This document shows, piece by piece, positions 1 to 6,175 of a stretch of DNA of 11,675 bases; within the stretch, counting starts at the first letter, position 1, and each line of letters starts with the position of its first letter. Source of the stretch: DATJUF01 sp035524095 (GTDB lineage: Bacteria > Desulfobacterota > Binatia > Binatales > Binataceae); the NCBI GenBank assembly GCA_035524095.1, contig DATKPK010000109.1, forward strand, positions 1-11,675. The letters are read 5' to 3'. Under the pieces are notes generated by a model, which did no database searches, was not told the origin of the DNA, and saw only the letters and a program-made list of their open reading frames with translations. The position numbers were made by a program, and so were the translations under genes.

Positions 1-138
1 GTGCCGCCTGTTTTAGAGGATCTTCTCTTTTGGGCCTACAAAGAACGCCACGGCGACCTACCATTTGATAACCAGAACACCAAGAACCTGAAAAAGTTTG
101 GGCAAAGAGGGAACCGTGCGCCGACCAAGGTCCCTTGA
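1..138 (+). CDS. Possible C-terminal fragment of an unidentified protein (5' end outside window)
   Basis: Frame 1 is open from the first base to a TGA at 136-138, giving about 45 residues that include FWAYKERHGDLPFDNQN and a basic, Lys/Arg-rich end. The GTG at position 1 may be internal, so the true start is probably upstream of the window. I do not recognise the family. The open stretch is short enough to occur by chance. The stop overlaps the -35 element proposed for the next gene, so if real it ends right at the toxin-antitoxin promoter. Confidence 0.3.
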   Translation: MPPVLEDLLFWAYKERHGDLPFDNQNTKNLKKFGQRGNRAPTKVP

Positions 139-162
139 CCATTATACGAATATATGTATAAC
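135..162 (+). promoter_or_regulatory. Promoter with overlapping inverted repeat for the toxin-antitoxin pair
   Basis: TTGACC (135-140), a 16-nt spacer and TATAAC (157-162) form a good sigma70-like promoter. TTATAC (142-147) and GTATAA (156-161) are perfect inverted arms around an 8-nt centre and overlap spacer and -10. That is a typical place for autorepression by an antitoxin with an HTH domain. Counting 7 nt from the -10 places the start site at 169, the A of the toxin ATG, so a leaderless mRNA is predicted. No Shine-Dalgarno is visible before 169, which agrees. Confidence 0.55.
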
Positions 163-168
163 TGAACA

Positions 169-531
169 ATGCCTGACCAACCGAAGCCGGTCAGATGGAT
201 CGGTTCGTCACGAAAGGACTTGAAGTCTTTTCCAAAATCCGTGCAACGCGACGTTGGACAAGCTCTTTACGCCGCACAGTGCGGCGAGGAATATCCTTCC
301 GTTAAAGCGCTTAAGGGCTTCGGCGGACGTTCGGTACTGGAAATCATCGCACCACATGACGGCGATACTTACCGCGCAATCTATACCGTCAGGTTTCAAG
401 GGGTCCTCTATATCCTGCACGCCTTCCAGAAAAAATCAAAGAAGGGCATCGCTACTCCCCGTTTAGAAATCGATTTGGTCAAACGGCGCCTGATGGCGGC
501 AGAGAAGGACTTTAAACAAAGGCTGAACTGA
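169..531 (+). CDS. HigB/RelE-type toxin, phage Gp49-like family
   Basis: This 120-aa protein matches the Gp49-like (PF05973) branch of the RelE/ParE superfamily, whose members are usually ribosome-dependent mRNA endonucleases. The diagnostic layout is present: KALKGFGGRSVLEI (about 46-59), a central YRAIYTV strand (68-74), then VLYILHAFQKKSKKG (79-93) with the conserved Phe-x-Lys-Lys run, and a C-terminal helix with IDLVKRRL. Length is normal for the family. The ATG sits at the predicted transcription start with no ribosome binding site. The antitoxin ATG follows 2 nt after the stop, giving the toxin-first order of HigBA systems. The family assignment is firm; toxicity and target are inferred. 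Confidence 0.88.
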   Translation: MPDQPKPVRWIGSSRKDLKSFPKSVQRDVGQALYAAQCGEEYPSVKALKGFGGRSVLEIIAPHDGDTYRAIYTVRFQGVLYILHAFQKKSKKGIATPRLEIDLVKRRLMAAEKDFKQRLN

Positions 532-533
532 CG

Positions 534-863
534 ATGAAAAAGAAAGAGGATATCAACGTTACCGAGAGCAGCGGCGATATCTTCGCCGACCTCGGCTTGC
601 CCCATCCCGAACGCGAACTGCTCAAAGCCCAGTTAATGCTTCAAATCTACAAGCTCATAAAAGCGCGGCATCTCACTCAGGCCGCGGTTGGCGAGATTCT
701 CGGGATAAAACAACCGCATGTTTCCAACCTGATGCGCGGACGCTCAGGATCTTATTCGGCAGGCCGCCTGATGGAGTTTCTTACAGCACTCGGTCAGGAT
801 GTCCAGATTACCGTCAAGCCCGCCCGCAAGCCCCCCGGCTCCGTCTCCGTGATTTCTTCTTAG
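534..863 (+). CDS. HigA-like XRE-family antitoxin
   Basis: The 109-aa protein has an N-terminal acidic segment followed by a lambda-repressor-type helix-turn-helix: LTQAAVGEILGIKQPHVSN spans about 47-65, with the recognition helix near IKQPHVSNLMRGR. The segment DIFADLGLPHPERELLKAQL (15-34) is typical of the XRE antitoxins (HTH_37 type) that partner Gp49-like toxins. It should neutralise the preceding toxin and repress the shared promoter, where an inverted repeat at 142-161 is the likely operator. The ATG lies 2 nt after the toxin stop, so translation is probably coupled; an AAAGG within the toxin end could act as ribosome binding site. The gene ends 13 nt from a convergent gene. Confidence 0.88.
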   Translation: MKKKEDINVTESSGDIFADLGLPHPERELLKAQLMLQIYKLIKARHLTQAAVGEILGIKQPHVSNLMRGRSGSYSAGRLMEFLTALGQDVQITVKPARKPPGSVSVISS

Positions 864-868
864 CCGGG
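834..868. terminator. Weak inverted repeat at the antitoxin end
   Basis: CCCGGCT (834-840) and AGCCGGG (862-868) are perfect 7-bp arms with a 21-nt loop that includes the antitoxin stop codon. The repeat lies where two genes converge with only 13 nt between them. There is no T-run, so this is at best a weak bidirectional terminator. Confidence 0.22.
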
Positions 869-876
869 CGCACCCT

Positions 877-1164
877 TCACTTCTGCCGGACCAGCGTATT
901 CTCCAACAGATAATGAAACGCCTCCGGCCGCTTCGCCGGCTCATCATTGCCGAGCATGTCGAGCAACCCCGCGCGAAACTCGCAGCTCGCCGGTGATCCA
1001 TTTCTCATCTTGAAGTTCATCAGCGTCTGCTGATCCGCAGGCGGCAGACTAGCATAGGTCGCCTGTTCTTGAGCCGTTAGTTTGCCCTCGCAATCATCTG
1101 CACGCGCACTCGGTGCCGCGGCCATCGACAACGCTAGAAATCCTGCAAGCAGTAGAAATTTCAT
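877..1164 (-). CDS. Small secreted two-cysteine protein, unknown function
   Basis: The 95-aa product begins with a clear Sec signal peptide: MK, then a hydrophobic core, ending in PSARA with likely cleavage before D23. The mature part is about 73 residues, mostly helical by composition, and has exactly two cysteines (C25, C61), which could form one disulfide in the periplasm. A Shine-Dalgarno GGAGG lies 7 nt upstream of the ATG. The gene follows the DHA2 exporter by 62 nt on the same strand and may be its operon partner. I do not recognise the family. The signal peptide and ribosome binding site make the gene itself convincing. Confidence 0.72.
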   Translation of the reverse strand: MKFLLLAGFLALSMAAAPSARADDCEGKLTAQEQATYASLPPADQQTLMNFKMRNGSPASCEFRAGLLDMLGNDEPAKRPEAFHYLLENTLVRQK

Positions 1165-1226
1165 TCCTTATCCTCCACGCGTAGGGAACTTTTATCCGAT
1201 CGCGGCCGCTCAGCCTCTCTGACCCG

Positions 1227-2735
1227 CTACTCGTCGATCTTCTCCACTGCCTCCGCCGGCACCCCCTTCTTCGGCAGCAACAACGTCAACGGCAACGCCA
1301 CGACGAACATGAACGCCAAAAACTTGTAGCAATCCGTATACGCCAGCAGGCGCGCCTGCTCATTCAGAAGAGGCACCGGCAGAGCCGGGTCATGCCCTCC
1401 GACGGCTGGCACCGGCGTCCGATAGAATGTCGTCCACCGCTCGACCAGCGTCGCCAGCACCGCGTATGACACATTCCCCGACACCCGCCGCACTAGCGTA
1501 TAAATCCCCGCCGCCGCCGTCATATCCGCCCGGCGCAGCGAACTCAGCGAGATCGTGCTGAGCAGTACCATCGAGCAGCCGATGCCAATGCCGGTTTCTA
1601 TTAGAGGCCCCACGAAGTCCGAGAATTGTGCCGCTGTTGTAAGGTTGCTCAGTTGCCAGAATGACACCGCGAGCACCAGCACGCCGAAGCTGACCAGAAT
1701 CCGTGGACTCACCACGTTATACAGCCGTCCCACGATCGGCATGATCAGCAACATCGACGCTGCGCGGGGAAACAACACCAGCCCAGCCCGAAACGCCGGA
1801 TAGCCCAACACCTCCTGCGTCATTTGCGGCAGCAGGAAGGTTGATCCGAAAAGCGCAAATCCAATTACCGCGCCGAGTCCCGATCCGATACTCAGCCGAA
1901 AGTTGCGAAACAGCCTAAAGTTGATAATTGGCTCGGCGCTTATCAACTCCCAGATAATCAGTCCTACGACCGTCAACGTCGCCACGATCGCGCCCGCGAT
2001 AATCCAATTCGACGCGAACCAGCCGAACGATTGTCCGCGTTCCAGCACCAGTTGCAGCGACGTCAGCCCCACCGTCAAAAGCGCGATTCCGATCCAGTCG
2101 ATCCGCTCGAAGCCTCGTTTCAAATACGGTGGGTCATGCACGAATGCCGTCACCATTGCGACCCCCGCGATCGCGATCGGCACGTTGATATAGAAAATCC
2201 ACCGCCATCCCCAATGGTCAATCAGCCAGCCACCGAGCACCGGTCCCAGCGTCGGCGCCAGCATCACTCCCATACTGAACAGCGCCATCGCCATGCCCTG
2301 TTCGGCCGGTGGAAACTTTTCGCGAGTGATCGCCTGCGAGGCCGGGATTAGCGCGCCGCCGCCAAACCCCTGCAGGACGCGATAAAAGAGCATCTGCCCG
2401 AAGGTCTGCGACGTCCCTGCTAGCGCCGACCCCACGATAAAAATCGTCATCGACATCAGGAACAGCCGCTTGCGGCCCAGCAGCGTGCTCCAGAACGCCG
2501 TCATCGTAATCATGATGATCTCGGCAATACTGTAGGCCGTCGAGACCCAGGTGATGCTCAGCAAACTCTGATGGAACGCCGTCATCATGTGCGGCATCGC
2601 GACGTTCACCACCGTCACGTCCATCACCGACAGGAACGTTCCCGTCAGTACGGACGCGCCTACCAGCCACTTACCGGCATCATAATGAGGGACGTTTGCC
2701 CCGCCAGATTCAGTCTCTATCTCGCTCGATTTCAC
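1227..2735 (-). CDS. DHA2-family (EmrB/QacA-type) MFS multidrug exporter
   Basis: The 502-aa protein is a 14-helix drug:H+ antiporter of the inner membrane. Motif D1 is seen as MDVTVVNVAMP (38-48). A motif A-like LLGRKRLFL (85-93) follows TM2, with Ser where many MFS members have Asp. RVLQGFGGGALIPAS (119-133) is motif B. Motif C is GVMLAPTLGPVLGGW (156-170), the antiporter signature, followed by WGWRWIFYINVP (175-186), typical of EmrB. The start is GTG with no strong ribosome binding site, so the N-terminus could shift slightly. EmrB homologues usually work with an EmrA/HlyD adaptor, but none is encoded here; the next gene downstream is the 95-aa secreted protein. The substrate cannot be read from sequence. 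Confidence 0.93.
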   Translation of the reverse strand: MKSSEIETESGGANVPHYDAGKWLVGASVLTGTFLSVMDVTVVNVAMPHMMTAFHQSLLSITWVSTAYSIAEIIMITMTAFWSTLLGRKRLFLMSMTIFIVGSALAGTSQTFGQMLFYRVLQGFGGGALIPASQAITREKFPPAEQGMAMALFSMGVMLAPTLGPVLGGWLIDHWGWRWIFYINVPIAIAGVAMVTAFVHDPPYLKRGFERIDWIGIALLTVGLTSLQLVLERGQSFGWFASNWIIAGAIVATLTVVGLIIWELISAEPIINFRLFRNFRLSIGSGLGAVIGFALFGSTFLLPQMTQEVLGYPAFRAGLVLFPRAASMLLIMPIVGRLYNVVSPRILVSFGVLVLAVSFWQLSNLTTAAQFSDFVGPLIETGIGIGCSMVLLSTISLSSLRRADMTAAAGIYTLVRRVSGNVSYAVLATLVERWTTFYRTPVPAVGGHDPALPVPLLNEQARLLAYTDCYKFLAFMFVVALPLTLLLPKKGVPAEAVEKIDE

Positions 2736-2919
2736 CGATCAGTCGCGCTTCGATTCTTCCACGACGGAAGGATTTTCGGACCCGCTCAGTAAGGCATGGA
2801 AATCAGGGTACCGCTAGAGCTTGCGGCTCGACGCGGCACACCGGCAGCGGCAGCAGATTCCAACAGGCTTCCGCTATCCGCGTCAGATGTGATTTGTCAC
2901 GGGCGGCTGATTAGCGGTT

Positions 2920-3786
2920 TTAGACCACCGATTCTTCCGCGGCCGGAATCGGCTCGATCGCAGGCCGCAACTTCATCGCCTGCTTGAATTCCCGCCTCTC
3001 GATATTGAGCATCGTCAGCAACGGCCACACCACATGCTCGACAAATGTTCGCGGGCTGATCCCCGCTCCCGATGACTTTAGCCGCTCGCGATAGTCTGCG
3101 ATCAGTCCATCGCCCGGCATCTTGAATTCCGTTACGACGCGCGCCAGATCCGCCACCGTACCCGCGCGATCCTCCAGCAACTCAAGTCCGATCACTGCCC
3201 GGTAAAAACCGCCGTGCGCCGCCTCGTCGCGTCCTACTAAATGGAATATAGCTGCCAGTACTGGATCTTCCGCTGCCCGCGCCATCGCCCGCTGCGCCTT
3301 ATACGCAATAAAGGTCGCGCCCTCTTGCAGCGCACCGTAACACGCCATCTGGCGAGCCGTAGCAAACGGCAACTCCCAGGCGTGGCCAAAAATCTTCGCC
3401 TCGAACGCCGCAAATTGCGCATCGGTTCGCAGGCCCGACCGCGTCAGGTACTCGCGAAAGACTAATCCATGCCGCGCCTCTTCCTGCGCCCAGCTCATCT
3501 GAAACCACGTTAAACCAAAGCCCGGACGCACCAGCGCGAGACCTTTCGCACTGTAATCTGGTACGTAAAGCTCTTCAGAACAAAATATCTCGATCGCTCG
3601 CGCGTTTTCCTCGGACACAATCTCCGGATCGATAGCGCCCCATGGGATATCGTCGAAGATATTCCAGCGCCGTTTCTTTTCGGCCGTCTCTACAAAATCG
3701 AGGTACGCCCGATACACGCCGTCCCGCAACGTTTCCGCCACCTTCCACCCGACCTTTTCCCCGTTTTGCCCCGCGACGTGGATCAA
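2920..3786 (-). CDS. Acyl-ACP desaturase homologue (di-iron, FA_desaturase_2 type)
   Basis: The 288-aa protein carries the di-iron ligand set of soluble acyl-ACP desaturases: a helix-1 Glu in EELYVPDY (E71/E72), EEARH (102-106), LQEGATFIAY (E155) and DEAAH (187-191). The spacings E103-E155-E188 (52 and 33 residues) nearly match castor stearoyl-ACP desaturase (E143-E196-E229: 53 and 33). The inferred reaction is O2-dependent insertion of a double bond into an acyl chain on ACP. Related aminating oxygenases or other ferritin-like oxidases remain possible. The longest start is TTG, 15 nt after the RRM stop and without a clear ribosome binding site; a GTG at codon 16 is an alternative. The spacing implies co-transcription, and probably translational coupling, with the RRM gene. 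Confidence 0.83.
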   Translation of the reverse strand: MIHVAGQNGEKVGWKVAETLRDGVYRAYLDFVETAEKKRRWNIFDDIPWGAIDPEIVSEENARAIEIFCSEELYVPDYSAKGLALVRPGFGLTWFQMSWAQEEARHGLVFREYLTRSGLRTDAQFAAFEAKIFGHAWELPFATARQMACYGALQEGATFIAYKAQRAMARAAEDPVLAAIFHLVGRDEAAHGGFYRAVIGLELLEDRAGTVADLARVVTEFKMPGDGLIADYRERLKSSGAGISPRTFVEHVVWPLLTMLNIERREFKQAMKLRPAIEPIPAAEESVV

Positions 3787-3801
3787 TAATAGATTTCGCC
3801 G

Positions 3802-4092
3802 CTATTCCAGGGGTTCAGCTGCCGGCTTATGACGTGATTTACCGTTCTTCGCAGAATGGTCAGGCTCGATCTTGATCGACTGTCCGTGCAGTTCCGTGTT
3901 GTTCAGCAGGCTGTACGCCACCGCTGCGTCCGCTGCCTCTGCCATCTCGACGAAACCGAACCCTCGGCATCGCCCGGAGGTCTTGTCGGTCACCGCCAGC
4001 GCACCCACTGCCCCGCCCGCGCGCGCAAAATGGGCCAGTAGATCACGACTCGTCACGGTAGCTGCAAGATTTCCGACGTAAACTTTGGGCAT
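3802..4092 (-). CDS. Small RRM-domain RNA-binding protein, basic tail
   Basis: This 96-aa protein is a single RNA recognition motif. RNP2 is KVYVGNL (3-9) and RNP1 is RGFGFVEM (43-50), with the exposed aromatic residues that stack on RNA bases. The tail from about 78 is short and basic (KNGKSRHK) rather than glycine-rich, unlike the second RRM gene in this window. Bacterial single-RRM proteins of this kind (cyanobacterial Rbp type) are often cold-induced. ATG is preceded by GGGGAGGG, with a perfect hairpin directly upstream of it. The acyl-ACP desaturase homologue begins 15 nt downstream. RRM identity is certain; the RNA target and regulation are inferred. Confidence 0.92.
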   Translation of the reverse strand: MPKVYVGNLAATVTSRDLLAHFARAGGAVGALAVTDKTSGRCRGFGFVEMAEAADAAVAYSLLNNTELHGQSIKIEPDHSAKNGKSRHKPAAEPLE

Positions 4093-4097
4093 CGTCG

Positions 4098-4139
4098 CCC
4101 TCCCCGTATGATTCGCGCGCTTCGAATCATTCCCGAGAA
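4098..4139 (-). promoter_or_regulatory. Leader of first RRM gene: SD, hairpin and shared motif
   Basis: The - strand leader holds a Shine-Dalgarno GGGGAGGG (4098-4105). Directly upstream is a perfect inverted repeat, ATGATTCG (4108-4115) with CGAATCAT (4123-4130), 8-bp arms and a 7-nt loop. Next comes TTCTCGGGAAT (4129-4139 read on the - strand). The same 11-mer with one change, TTCCCGGGAAT, lies upstream of the other RRM gene (10360-10370). A hairpin abutting the SD could gate ribosome access, for example with temperature; this is inference. Confidence 0.45.
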
Positions 4140-4221
4140 GTGACCTGATGCGGTCTGGGATGGGTGCAATCCGAAGGTGAGCAACTCCAGTCTATGCCTC
4201 GGCATCTCCGATGTACACCTC

Positions 4222-4248
4222 CCCGCGTGATGCACCCACGCACGCGGG
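4222..4248 (-). terminator. GC-rich hairpin downstream of the DUF6306-like gene
   Basis: CCCGCGTG (4222-4229) and CACGCGGG (4241-4248) are perfect 8-bp arms around an 11-nt loop, 73 nt past the stop of the upstream gene and before the RRM leader. No U-tract follows on either strand, so intrinsic termination is uncertain. Confidence 0.35.
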
Positions 4249-4320
4249 AACGGCCGGGCGGCGCGCACAGTGAGTGTGTTTGAATGCACCTAACGGACGC
4301 CTTCGCTCGCCTCGCCTTCG

Positions 4321-4728
4321 CTATGGCTTGATCGTCGCGTCGAGGGTGCTGATGTTGACGCGATGCCCCTCGGCCATCACACGAAGAAAGGCACCCAGCG
4401 GAGGGTCGGTTATAGAAGGAAGCATCTCATCGATTTTGCGCACGACCCATCCCTGCCCGCGATTAAGTAATTGAAGCTTCGGAACGAGGCCGGCGACAGC
4501 GCGGACTTTTTCGACAAAATCCCCGGTCTGATTCGAGGGCGTGCCGCCGAGGCGTCGGACGTGGGCAGCGAGTTGACCAGCATAGTAGCCTTCGTCGTGC
4601 TCGACCTTCCTGAGGAGTTCTTTCAAGTCGAGGGATGCCGCCTGATCGATAAGTTCGTGAAGGACGCGGCCGCCGGCACGTTCCGCTTCGGCAAGGAGAT
4701 TGAGAAAAGACTCGAGATTTGAATCCAT
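4321..4728 (-). CDS. DUF6306-like putative ferritin-like four-helix protein
   Basis: The preferred ATG at 4728 gives 135 aa and has GGAGG 8 nt upstream; a GTG at 4758 would add ten residues without a good ribosome binding site. The sequence is all-helical: AEAERAGGRVLHEL (13-26), KVEHDEGYYAGQLAAHVRRL (41-60), the signature LNRGQGWVVRKI (88-99) and a last helix with AEGHRVNI (119-126). I recognise this pattern as the DUF6306 family. Its Glu/His spacing (E14/E16, E46, H56, E120, H122) resembles ferritin-like metal proteins, but ligands cannot be proven from one sequence. No biochemical function is known to me. No signal peptide, so it should be cytoplasmic. Confidence 0.78.
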   Translation of the reverse strand: MDSNLESFLNLLAEAERAGGRVLHELIDQAASLDLKELLRKVEHDEGYYAGQLAAHVRRLGGTPSNQTGDFVEKVRAVAGLVPKLQLLNRGQGWVVRKIDEMLPSITDPPLGAFLRVMAEGHRVNISTLDATIKP

Positions 4729-4868
4729 TGCTCTAGCCTCCGGCGGGAAGGATAGCACTTTCCTTAGCAGAGGGTGGCGAGCCGGAACGGAATCAGAATG
4801 AGGGCGCCAGACGACGCGGAAAGGGGATGCAGGGCTGGCAGCCCGATCGAGGGATCCGGACCGCCAAC

Positions 4869-4881
4869 CATAGATTCTATG
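4869..4881. promoter_or_regulatory. 13-bp perfect palindrome between two genes
   Basis: CATAGA-T-TCTATG is a perfect palindrome, 15 nt past the stop of the secreted beta-rich gene and about 140 nt upstream of the DUF6306-like start. It could be an operator for the latter. No clear -35/-10 pair is visible beside it. Confidence 0.25.
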
Positions 4882-4895
4882 ATTACGCCCGACCG

Positions 4896-5495
4896 TTACG
4901 GAAGGGTCGGCAGGATCGTCATAAGCGAACCCGTGACCGAGGCTTGCGATAGACCGCTGGTCGTGTCGACACTGCCACTAATGGCGCCCGTTCCGCCGGA
5001 TGACGCGGAGTACTTGCCCGTACCGCTGATAACCGAATAAGTTCCGTTAAAGACATCCAGGCCAACAGTTCCCGTCGGGCAGGCGAGACCGGATATGTAG
5101 ATACTGACCGTCTGGTTACCTTTCGAGTTTGAGAGCAACCCAAGGCCCGTCCCAGGGTAACAGTTCCCAAAAGTTGATGCTGGCAGGCTGCCAACCGACT
5201 CATCGAAAATCAGGCCGAACCCCAAACTTCCCTTAGCAAAACCTTGGTTACCTATTAGCGTGTCTGTGCCCGTGACGCACTCACAAGTATCGCTGTCGGC
5301 GCAGTCGAAGACAGTAGTACCGAATGTACAGGTGTTGACGGGCGCGGCAATCGCGCCCGGTCCGACCCCCTGAACGCTCAGTGGCACCAATCCTTTGGTA
5401 TTGGTTGCGGCGAAAACCGTGGATGCGAGCGGTAGCGACGCCACGCCCAGCGCAAGACCCGCGATTGCCGTTACGAACACTTTCCGACTACCCAT
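4896..5495 (-). CDS. Secreted beta-rich protein with six cysteines, unknown function
   Basis: Translation from ATG 5495 gives 199 aa; it has a GGGAGGAG Shine-Dalgarno 4 nt upstream, which decides against an upstream start at 5519. A Sec signal peptide (MGSRK, hydrophobic core, LASTVFA) is probably cleaved after A29. The mature protein contains six cysteines (56, 65, 71, 73, 112, 139), four of them clustered in a C-x8-C-x5-C-x-C pattern. The C-terminal third (about 150-199) is Gly/Ser/Thr-rich with GTYSVISGTGKYSASSGGTG, a pattern reminiscent of small beta-barrels such as the allene-oxide-cyclase/dirigent type. That resemblance is weak. No membrane anchor is visible. It is probably periplasmic or extracellular with disulfides. 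Confidence 0.75.
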   Translation of the reverse strand: MGSRKVFVTAIAGLALGVASLPLASTVFAATNTKGLVPLSVQGVGPGAIAAPVNTCTFGTTVFDCADSDTCECVTGTDTLIGNQGFAKGSLGFGLIFDESVGSLPASTFGNCYPGTGLGLLSNSKGNQTVSIYISGLACPTGTVGLDVFNGTYSVISGTGKYSASSGGTGAISGSVDTTSGLSQASVTGSLMTILPTLP

Positions 5496-5515
5496 AGAAC
5501 TCCTCCCTCTGGTTG

Positions 5516-5546
5516 GCACAAACCCGCCCCCCTTTCGGCTTTGTGC
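5516..5546 (-). promoter_or_regulatory. Hairpin in the leader of the secreted beta-rich gene
   Basis: GCACAAA (5516-5522) and TTTGTGC (5540-5546) are perfect 7-bp arms with a 17-nt C-rich loop. The hairpin lies just upstream of the Shine-Dalgarno of the gene starting at 5495, in its presumed 5' UTR. It could affect mRNA stability or initiation. Confidence 0.3.
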
Positions 5547-6175
5547 GGATTTGAGACACGACCGCTGTTAGGCGTGTCGGCCGCAGCATTGGCCGCGGTT
5601 GAGGCTGATTTTGGCAGATTGAACTATGAATCGTCAAATTGGCTTTTACGACGATACGACTGTCTAAATCTGCTCTTAATTGCAGTAAATTTATCGTCTA
5701 AGCAGCTAATTGGCGATATTTCGCGTCGAATGGCGAATCGTTACCTCAACGCGACATCCGGTAGCGCTACTCGGAAAAAATGAATCGTTGATTGGTGGTT
5801 TGGCCGGCGGTTTCAGCCGCCGCGAATGGCTGCCTTTGATGCGCCAGTGCTGGTGAAGGAAGCATGCGGATTGGGGTGGGCGGGATTGATTGAGAACGTT
5901 TTGGCGTTTGCGGCCTCATGATGAATTCGATTCTAGGCGTTTGCACTCTTCGCCTTTCCGAGCCGCCACTGCACGATGTCACAGGCTAATCCCAGTTTAC
6001 TAGCTAGTTAGTCACTTGCTATGTAGCGAATCGAGACATTACTCAAATAATATAGACTTACTAATGACATCCACAGAAAATCAAGAGGCTGAAATTGATG
6101 AATAGTCACTGAAATAGCAGAACGCCGTTGGCGCATACGCTTGCAAAGGTCATATGGCCTAAAGGGGGGTAACTT
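5547..6175. other. Long A+T-richer intergenic region
   Basis: This stretch separates two divergently transcribed secreted-protein genes, so it should hold both promoters. It is visibly more A+T-rich than the genes on either side. A tentative - strand promoter for the gene starting at 5495 is TTGACG (5632-5637), 18 nt and CAAAAT (5608-5613). Perfect small palindromes are GTAGCGCTAC (5761-5770), a CGGCGG/CCGCCG hairpin (5805-5822) and ACTAGCTAGT (5999-6008). AGGTCATATGGCCT (6147-6160), nearly palindromic, sits directly before the + strand ribosome binding site AGGGGGG. The short ORFs inside lack ribosome binding sites and family features. I see no convincing gene. Confidence 0.5.

Noticed and set aside
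2218..2670. 150-aa - strand frame inside the exporter gene
   Set aside because: It overlaps the exporter in another frame; its Asp/Gly/Arg-rich composition is a frame-shift shadow of the membrane protein.
2889..2900. GTGA-TTTG-TCAC, a CRP/FNR-like half-site pair upstream of the exporter
   Set aside because: Arms of only 4 bp; the spacing and outer bases do not fit either consensus well, so it is within chance expectation.
4053..4289. 78-aa - strand frame over the first RRM leader
   Set aside because: It overlaps the start of the RRM gene in another frame and covers the hairpin and SD; the composition is not protein-like.
5541..5783. 80-aa + strand frame in the intergenic region
   Set aside because: No ribosome binding site, no recognisable motif, and base composition like the non-coding surroundings.
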